The translations under genes were made by a program, and so were the position numbers. Positions 42,452-48,536 of a stretch of 48,536 nucleotides of DNA are shown piece after piece. The DNA lies in the NCBI GenBank assembly GCA_903845465.1, contig CAIMXQ010000009.1, positions 1-48,536 on the forward strand. The letters run 5' to 3'. The notes under the pieces are model-generated. The model had not been told where the DNA came from. It ran no database searches and was given only the letters and a program-made list of their open reading frames with translations. The number at the start of each line of letters is the position of its first letter. Position 1 is the stretch's first letter. Source of the stretch: an uncultured Actinomycetes bacterium (lineage in GTDB: Bacteria > Actinomycetota > Actinomycetes > Nanopelagicales > Nanopelagicaceae).

Positions 42452-45400
42452 TAAAGAGAGAGCCAATCTTGGATAGGGGCAACCGATAGGTCACCCAATT
42501 GGAGAGACTTTATACCTTGAACAGCGGCGCTGAAGCCTGCTGTCGTCGTAATAATCGGAATAGATCGTTGTACAGCTGCCGTGCGAATCGCCCAACCATC
42601 GGCGCGGGTTCCCCTACCGACTGGCGTATTGATAACGAGATCGATATCGCCATTGTTGAGCATCTCAACGATTGTCTTCTCTCCCATTGGACCAGTTCCT
42701 TGCGAGTTCTTGCGCACCGTCAGGGAGTTAACTCCGTGTTCGGATAAGAATGAGGCGGTTCCTTCAGTTGCTAAGAGCCTGAAACCGAGTGCGGTCAAAT
42801 CTTGTGCAGGTTTTACGCCGGAGTTCTTATCCTTATCGGCGAGTGAGATAAATACAGTTCCGCTTTTTGGAAGAGGGCCGAAAGAACTAATCTGAGACTT
42901 TGCATATGACTCACCGAATGTGGCAGCTATTCCCATAACTTCACCTGTCGAGCGCATCTCAGGTCCCAACACCGCATCGACGCCTCGACCATCGGCTCTG
43001 CGGAAGCGATTCCAAGGAAGTACCGCTTCCTTCACGCTAATACCTTTGGCAATCGCATCCCCTGTTGCAGGCAATAGACATTCGCTTCGAAGCTCGGCGA
43101 TCGTGGTACCAAGTGAAATTCTCGCCGCTGCCTTTGCAAGCGGAACACCGGTTGCCTTGCTGACAAATGGAACGGTGCGCGATGCGCGAGGATTGGCCTC
43201 AAGTACATAGAGAATGTTTTCTGCCATCGCGAATTGAATATTAATCAAACCTAATACCCCAACGCCTTGAGCGATTTTGAGCGTTGCATCCTTTATATCC
43301 TGGCGTTGTTGATCAGAAATAGTCATCGCTGGAAGCACACATGCGCTATCACCAGAATGGATTCCTGCCTCTTCGATATGTTCCATAATTCCACCGAGGA
43401 ATAACTCTGTGCCATCGAAGAGCGCATCAACATCTAACTCGATAGCAGAATCAAGGAAGCGATCGACTAGAACCGGGCGATCTGGCGTGATATCTGTAGC
43501 TCGTGAGATGAATCCGCTCAGAGATTCATCGTCATACACGATCTCCATCCCACGACCACCCAGTACAAAACTTGGTCGCACAAGGACGGGATAACCAATG
43601 CGATGGGCAATCTCGATTGCCTCCATTTGTGATGCAGCCATGCCAAATTCTGGAGCTGTGAGTCCCTGCTCTTTCAATACTTGACCAAATGCTCCACGTT
43701 CTTCAGCGAGGTTAATTGCATCCGGGCTTGTTCCAAGAATAGTGACACCAGCGGCTTTGAGCCCTGCAGCTAATCCAAGTGGAGTCTGTCCTCCGAGTTG
43801 AGTGATGACACCTAACACAGGACCAGCCACAGTTTCGGCGTGAATGACTTCCAATACATCTTCTAAAGTGAGGGGTTCGAAATAGAGTCTGTCGCTTGTG
43901 TCGTAATCAGTTGACACTGTTTCAGGATTGCAATTGATCATGATGGTTTCATAACCTGCCTCTCGCAATGTAAACGAGGCGTGTACACAGGAATAATCGA
44001 ACTCAATTCCTTGACCGATACGGTTGGGACCACTTCCCAAAATAATGACAGCGGGTTTGGTGCGAGGACGCACTTCCGTCTCTTCTTCATAACTTGAATA
44101 GTGATACGGGGTAAAGGCTTCAAACTCTGCAGCACATGTGTCGACTGTCTTATAGACAGGTCTGATATTGAGGTGATGACGCGCATTGCGCACATCAGCC
44201 TCTGTGATTCCACGAAGTGATGCAATCTGTGAGTCCGAGAAACCGTGGCTCTTTGCATGTCGCAACCTCGCGCTATCGAGCTCGCCGGGAAGAGCAATAT
44301 CTCGGGCAACCTGGTTGATAATTTCTAGTTGTCGTAAGTACCAGCGATCAATTTTCGTCGCTGCATACACTTGCTCCATCGTGGCACCTGCCCACAACGC
44401 CTTCTGCACTTGTTGCAATCGATATTCAGTCGGCATCTTCATCGCCTCAAGCAGAGAGTTCTTCTCGCCCTCAGAGATATCGGTAGGGAAGGTAAATATC
44501 GCCTCTTTACGTTCGAGAGAGCGCAGCGCCTTCATGAGAGCTTCTGGGAATGATCGGCCGATTGCCATCGCTTCGCCCACGCTCTTCATTGTTGTTGTCA
44601 GACGCGGATCTGCATCTTGGAATTTTTCGAATGCAAATCGCGGTGCTTTCACGACTATGTAATCAAGCGTTGGTTCAAATGATGCTGGAGTCACCTGCGT
44701 AATATCGTTCTTGATTTCATCGAGGGTGTAACCAATAGCTAATTTGGTCGCAATCTTTGCAATAGGAAATCCCGTTGCCTTAGAAGCTAGTGCACTGGAG
44801 CGCGATACTCGGGGATTCATCTCAATGACAATGATGCGCCCAGTATCAGGATTGACTGCAAATTGGATATTGCAACCACCAGTATCGACGCCTACTTCGC
44901 GAATAATCGCTATCGAGAGATCACGTAGCTTCTGATATTCGACATCTGTAAGCGTTAGTGCGGGGGCGACGGTAATTGAATCCCCCGTGTGAACGCCCAT
45001 TGGATCAATATTTTCTATACTGCAGACGATAACGACGTTATCTGCTCTATCGCGCATTACTTCGAGTTCATACTCTTTCCACCCGATGATGGACTCTTCG
45101 ATGAGAACTTCAGAGGTTGGGCTATGACGCAAGCCAGCGCCTGCAATCTGACGCAGAGTCTCCTCATCAAATGCGATGCCAGAACCGAGTCCGCCCATCG
45201 TAAATGAAGGTCTAATCACAACTGGATAATTCAATTGCACCACCGCATCCATGACATCATCCATTGTGTGGCAGATGATGCTGCGAGCAGATTCTCCGCC
45301 AATCTTCTCAACAATCGTTCTAAATATTTCGCGATTCTCACCGCGCTCGATTGCTGCTACATCTGCGCCAATTAACTTCACTCCATAACGATCGAGCGTT

Positions 45401-45717
45401 CCAGCTTGGAAGAGGCCGATCGCTGCATTAAGTGCAGTCTGGCCACCTAGCGTTGCAAGAACAGCATCTGGCTTTTCACGCGCAATAATGCGTTCGATAA
45501 ATTCAGGAGTAATTGGTTCGATATATGTTGCATCTGCAAATTCTGGATCAGTCATGATTGTCGCTGGATTACTGTTAACGAGAATGACGCGGATTCCTTC
45601 GGCGCGAAGTACTCGACAAGCCTGAGTGCCCGAATAATCGAATTCGCATGCTTGGCCAATGACGATCGGCCCAGAGCCGATGACAAGAACGCTCTTAATC
45701 GAAGTATCGCGAGGCAT
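42451..45717 (-). CDS. carB: Carbamoyl-phosphate synthase large subunit
   Basis: Makes carbamoyl phosphate from bicarbonate, ammonia and two ATP. The 1088-residue chain holds two homologous ATP-grasp halves (about 1-400 and 555-935): VLVIGSGPIVIGQACEFDYSGTQACRVL at the start and VIILGSGPNRIGQGIEFDYSCVHA at the repeat. An oligomerisation domain lies between them and an MGS-type allosteric domain at the end (TALGFRLLATEGTASFL, VINTPVGRGTRADGWAIR). Full length; coupled to carA and pyrK by single-base TAATG overlaps. Confidence 0.98.
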   Translation of the reverse strand: MPRDTSIKSVLVIGSGPIVIGQACEFDYSGTQACRVLRAEGIRVILVNSNPATIMTDPEFADATYIEPITPEFIERIIAREKPDAVLATLGGQTALNAAIGLFQAGTLDRYGVKLIGADVAAIERGENREIFRTIVEKIGGESARSIICHTMDDVMDAVVQLNYPVVIRPSFTMGGLGSGIAFDEETLRQIAGAGLRHSPTSEVLIEESIIGWKEYELEVMRDRADNVVIVCSIENIDPMGVHTGDSITVAPALTLTDVEYQKLRDLSIAIIREVGVDTGGCNIQFAVNPDTGRIIVIEMNPRVSRSSALASKATGFPIAKIATKLAIGYTLDEIKNDITQVTPASFEPTLDYIVVKAPRFAFEKFQDADPRLTTTMKSVGEAMAIGRSFPEALMKALRSLERKEAIFTFPTDISEGEKNSLLEAMKMPTEYRLQQVQKALWAGATMEQVYAATKIDRWYLRQLEIINQVARDIALPGELDSARLRHAKSHGFSDSQIASLRGITEADVRNARHHLNIRPVYKTVDTCAAEFEAFTPYHYSSYEEETEVRPRTKPAVIILGSGPNRIGQGIEFDYSCVHASFTLREAGYETIMINCNPETVSTDYDTSDRLYFEPLTLEDVLEVIHAETVAGPVLGVITQLGGQTPLGLAAGLKAAGVTILGTSPDAINLAEERGAFGQVLKEQGLTAPEFGMAASQMEAIEIAHRIGYPVLVRPSFVLGGRGMEIVYDDESLSGFISRATDITPDRPVLVDRFLDSAIELDVDALFDGTELFLGGIMEHIEEAGIHSGDSACVLPAMTISDQQRQDIKDATLKIAQGVGVLGLINIQFAMAENILYVLEANPRASRTVPFVSKATGVPLAKAAARISLGTTIAELRSECLLPATGDAIAKGISVKEAVLPWNRFRRADGRGVDAVLGPEMRSTGEVMGIAATFGESYAKSQISSFGPLPKSGTVFISLADKDKNSGVKPAQDLTALGFRLLATEGTASFLSEHGVNSLTVRKNSQGTGPMGEKTIVEMLNNGDIDLVINTPVGRGTRADGWAIRTAAVQRSIPIITTTAGFSAAVQGIKSLQLGDLSVAPIQDWLSL

Positions 45718-46844
45718 TAGTTGGCTCCAACTTTTCTCGGATATTTCTCCATCACTTCAATAAAACGATCGAAGAGATAGGCAGCATCATGCGGACCTGC
45801 AGCAGCCTCTGGGTGGTACTGAACGCTGAAAGCGCCACGTTCGGTAAGTTCTAAACCTTCCACCACTCCATCATTGAGTGATACATGCGTTACTTGACCA
45901 GGACCATATACGGTGCTGAATGCGCTATCTGTCGGCGCCTTCAGTGCAAACCCATGGTTATGCGCAGTTATTTCGACTTTACCGGTGCGCTTATCAATGA
46001 CCGGTTGATTAATTCCACGATGACCAAATTGCAACTTGTAGGTCTCAAAACCGAGCGCTCTCCCCAGAATCTGATGGCCAAAACATATTCCAAAGATCGG
46101 AATTTCAAGGGCTAGGACTTCGCGCACTAGCTCAATGGTCGATGTCATAGTCGCCGGATCACCCGGACCATTGGAGAGAAATACTCCATCAGGATGTATT
46201 GCAAGAATGGATTCGAGAGTTGAGTTATAGGGCATCACATGAACTTCGATCCCACGTTCAGACATTGCGCGAGGTGTGGCACCTTTGATACCAAGATCAA
46301 GTGCTGCAACAGTAAACCGTTTTGCACCAATCGCTGGCACAACATACGTCTCTGTCGTAGAAACATCATCACTGAGATATGCGCCGGTCATGAGCGCTTG
46401 TTTGCGGACTTCAATGACCATCTCTTCGCGGGTGATTTCCAGCCCTGAAAAAATTCCAACTCGCATGGAACCGCGATCGCGAAGGTGGCGCGTAAGCGCT
46501 CGTGTATCGATACCTTGGATTCCGACAATCTCTTGGTCAATCAACTCTGCCTCTAAATCCTTCTCGCTTCGCCAGTTGCTGGTGAAGGTGGACGGGTTTC
46601 GCACAACAAATCCTGCAACCCAATACTTCTTCGATTCATTATCAGTTCTGTTAACACCGGTATTTCCAATGTGTGGCGCAGTCATGACGACAACTTGCTT
46701 GTAGTACGAAGGATCTGTGAGCGTCTCTTGATAGCCAGTCATCCCAGTTTGGAAGACAGCTTCACCAAATGTTTTGCCGGTCTTTGCCCACGACATACCT
46801 TCGAAGATTCGACCATCGTCGAGAACGAGGAATGCCTTACTCAT
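45717..46844 (-). CDS. carA: Carbamoyl-phosphate synthase small subunit (glutaminase)
   Basis: Releases ammonia from glutamine for CarB. The 375-residue chain has the N-terminal CPSase_sm domain (LVLDDGRIFEGMSWAKTGKTFGEAVFQTGMTGYQE) and a class-I glutaminase domain. In the latter GDPATMTS and the nucleophile in IFGICFGHQILGRALG are followed by the His/Glu pair in VQYHPEAAAGPHDA. The ATG overlaps the pyrC stop by 4 nt. Confidence 0.97.
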   Translation of the reverse strand: MSKAFLVLDDGRIFEGMSWAKTGKTFGEAVFQTGMTGYQETLTDPSYYKQVVVMTAPHIGNTGVNRTDNESKKYWVAGFVVRNPSTFTSNWRSEKDLEAELIDQEIVGIQGIDTRALTRHLRDRGSMRVGIFSGLEITREEMVIEVRKQALMTGAYLSDDVSTTETYVVPAIGAKRFTVAALDLGIKGATPRAMSERGIEVHVMPYNSTLESILAIHPDGVFLSNGPGDPATMTSTIELVREVLALEIPIFGICFGHQILGRALGFETYKLQFGHRGINQPVIDKRTGKVEITAHNHGFALKAPTDSAFSTVYGPGQVTHVSLNDGVVEGLELTERGAFSVQYHPEAAAGPHDAAYLFDRFIEVMEKYPRKVGAN

Positions 46845-48127
46845 GGCTGGTTCGATTCAAAAGATAGCTTTCCATTGAAGAAGGTAGCCAGGACCACCCC
46901 TGGAAGTTCCATGCCATGGAAGGGAGTATTGCGACTACGAGATGCAACTAAGTCTCTATCCACGCGGTAGGTCTTGGTCGGATTCATCACAGTCAGATTA
47001 GCTGGTGCTCCCACTGCGATTTCACGACCATGGTTTTCGTAACGGGCAATACTCGCAGGGGTGATACTCATTCTCTCTGCAACGCCAGACCAGTCCATCA
47101 ACTTTGTTTCGACCATAGTCTTATTGATAATCGATAGCGCTGTCTCTAGTCCTAGCATTCCGAATGCAGCCTCTTGCCACTCGCACTCTTTACTCTCTGC
47201 AGGATGGGGAGCGTGATCTGTTGCAACGATATCGATTGTTCCATCAGCAAGAGCTTCACGCAGAGACATCACATCAGATTCTGTTCGAAGCGGAGGATTG
47301 ACCTTATATACAGGATCATAACTGCGCGCTAATTCATCCGTGAGAAGTAAGTGATGCGGAGTTACTTCAGCCGTCACTTGAATCCCACGTTGCTTTGCCC
47401 AGCGAATGATCTCGACTCCCCCAGCTGTTGTGAGATGACAGATGTGTAGTCGTGCTTGAACATGATCTGCAAGCAGTACATCGCGGGCGATGATGGCCTC
47501 TTCTGCAATTGCCGGCCAACCTTTGAGTCCCAGTTGCGAAGACACGAAACCTTCATTCATTTGTGAACCTTGGGTAAGCCTTGGCTCTTGTGCATGTTGT
47601 GCAATGACGCCATCAAATTTCTTTACATATTCAAGGGCTCGTCGCATGACAAGTGGATCAAAGACGCAATGCCCATCATCGCTAAAGACTCGGACGCGGG
47701 CTGAAGAATCTGCCATGGCCCCTATCTCGGCAAGTTCCAATCCTTCAAGACCTTTTGTTACAGCACCGATAGGAAAGACATCGAGTAGTCCTGCAATCTG
47801 TCCCAGACGAAATACTTGTTCAACAACGCCGGCAGTGTCGGCAACCGGTGACGTATTTGCCATCGCACTGAGTGCGACATAACCACCACGAACTCCAGCC
47901 TGCGAACCAGAGAGCACAGTCTCTGCATCTTCTTTTCCTGGTTCACGTAGATGGGTATGAAGATCCACAAGTCCTGGCAGCACTATTGAATTGGCTGCAT
48001 TTACTACTGTGGCCCCAGAGATATTGAGGTCAGGTGCCATCTGCGTGATGAGACCATCAGATATTGCGATATCACTCTTGGCTCCATGAGGTAGAACTGC
48101 ACCTTTAATGAGATAGGACGTTGTCAT
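46841..48127 (-). CDS. pyrC: Dihydroorotase
   Basis: Class I dihydroorotase, a zinc amidohydrolase that closes carbamoyl-aspartate to dihydroorotate. The 428-residue chain shows the metal-site VLPGLVDLHTHLREPGKEDAETV, SAMANTSPVAD, the later metal histidine in HICHLTTAGGVEII and the catalytic Asp in DIVATDHAPHPAESK. It overlaps pyrB by 4 nt at its start and carA by 4 nt at its end. Confidence 0.97.
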   Translation of the reverse strand: MTTSYLIKGAVLPHGAKSDIAISDGLITQMAPDLNISGATVVNAANSIVLPGLVDLHTHLREPGKEDAETVLSGSQAGVRGGYVALSAMANTSPVADTAGVVEQVFRLGQIAGLLDVFPIGAVTKGLEGLELAEIGAMADSSARVRVFSDDGHCVFDPLVMRRALEYVKKFDGVIAQHAQEPRLTQGSQMNEGFVSSQLGLKGWPAIAEEAIIARDVLLADHVQARLHICHLTTAGGVEIIRWAKQRGIQVTAEVTPHHLLLTDELARSYDPVYKVNPPLRTESDVMSLREALADGTIDIVATDHAPHPAESKECEWQEAAFGMLGLETALSIINKTMVETKLMDWSGVAERMSITPASIARYENHGREIAVGAPANLTVMNPTKTYRVDRDLVASRSRNTPFHGMELPGVVLATFFNGKLSFESNQP

Positions 48128-48536
48128 ACCTGAGCTCCTAACTCTTGAGAACCAGCAAGTAAGAGGTAGAGAATTGCCATTCTTACAGTGACACCATTTG
48201 TAACCTGCTGCAAAATCACTGAGCGAGCACTGTCGGCGCTATCTGCTGTGATTTCAAGGCCACGATTCATTGGGCCCGGGTGCATGACTATCGCATTTGG
48301 CTTCATCATCTTGAGTCGATCGCGATTGAGCCCAAAGTAATGCGAATATTCACGCACATTAGGGAAGAACATCTCAGACATACGCTCTAGTTGAATTCGA
48401 AGCATCATCACAACATCAACATCTGCAATCACTGAATCGAAATCGTATGCAACTGCTACTGGCCAAGATTCAACGCCTGCAGGTAGAAGTGTCGGCGGTG
48501 CAACGAGAGTGACGTGTGCGCCAAGTTTGGTTAAGA
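48124..48536 (-). CDS. pyrB: Aspartate carbamoyltransferase, C-terminal part (5' end outside window)
   Basis: Catalytic subunit joining carbamoyl phosphate and aspartate. About 136 C-terminal codons are present and the frame stays open to the window edge. From the edge it reads LTKLGAHVTLVAPPTLLPAG, then VADVDVVMMLRIQLERM-like sequence, and then the aspartate-binding block MHPGPMNRGLEI, ending in QVTNGVTVRMAILYLLL. Any pyrR gene or pyrimidine-responsive leader would lie beyond the window. Confidence 0.95.
   Translation of the reverse strand, partial: LTKLGAHVTLVAPPTLLPAGVESWPVAVAYDFDSVIADVDVVMMLRIQLERMSEMFFPNVREYSHYFGLNRDRLKMMKPNAIVMHPGPMNRGLEITADSADSARSVILQQVTNGVTVRMAILYLLLAGSQELGAQV

Noticed and set aside
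1..48536. CRISPR arrays, insertion sequences, prophage, toxin-antitoxin pairs or other defence systems.
   Set aside because: No regularly spaced repeats, transposases, integrases or recognisable defence proteins were seen. The Cas4-like nuclease stands in a housekeeping context with no other cas genes.

Overview
The window is a very gene-dense stretch of a low-to-moderate GC actinobacterial chromosome. Several lineage markers support Actinobacteria: the mycothiol ligase mshC, the WYL regulator pair pafB/pafC, an actinobacterial-type integration host factor (mIHF), a HelY-type helicase beside tatA/tatC, and three actinobacteria-restricted families (DUF3090, the SCO1664 family and the MSMEG_4193-type phosphatase family). 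Base composition looks near 47-48% GC by eye, spacers are tiny, and many genes overlap by 1-4 nt. This resembles streamlined freshwater Actinobacteria of the acI/Nanopelagicales kind. That placement is inference and I could not test it.

Layout. 1-372 is the C-terminal end of glycine decarboxylase (gcvP). 384-8947 (minus) is one tight nine-gene run: trmI, pafB, pafC, tatA, tatC, a lipid kinase, helY, a 5'-3' exonuclease and a polyprenol-phosphate mannosyltransferase. 9008-17355 holds a Cas4/RecB-like nuclease, metH, a PAC2-family gene and a minus-strand operon ending in mshC. 17423-27123 is a mixed metabolic section: aldo/keto reductase, M20 peptidase, tRNA-Leu(GAG), apt, a surface acyltransferase, tdk, alcohol dehydrogenase, a DUF554 gene, a yczE-like gene and an NCS2 purine permease. 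27175-29855 carries ung, an ABC ATPase and serB. 29856-48536 is an unbroken minus-strand run of at least 18 genes: pyrB, pyrC, carA, carB, pyrK, pyrD, pyrF, mihF-gmk, rpoZ, coaBC, metK, priA, def, fmt, rsmB, rpe, hisE and hisG. It joins UMP synthesis to GMP-to-GDP conversion, transcription, CoA and SAM synthesis, replication restart, translation initiation and histidine synthesis.

Most promising observations. (1) The NCS2 permease mRNA has a roughly 79-nt leader in which 5' AACCTTCC can pair with GGAAGGTT, covering the Shine-Dalgarno; the interior has two competing folds. This is a candidate regulatory RNA on a purine transporter. (2) mIHF and guanylate kinase are fused in one 291-residue frame. 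(3) The Pup-proteasome genes expected between pafB and trmI are absent here, and pafB overlaps trmI by 17 nt. (4) About ten genes that begin transcripts have TANNNT exactly 6-7 nt before the start codon and no Shine-Dalgarno, which points to leaderless transcription and settles several start choices.

No CRISPR array, insertion sequence, phage module or classical defence system was seen. No gene-free gap exceeds about 150 nt. The largest are 19663-19812, which holds a tRNA promoter, and 25504-25608, the NCS2 leader.
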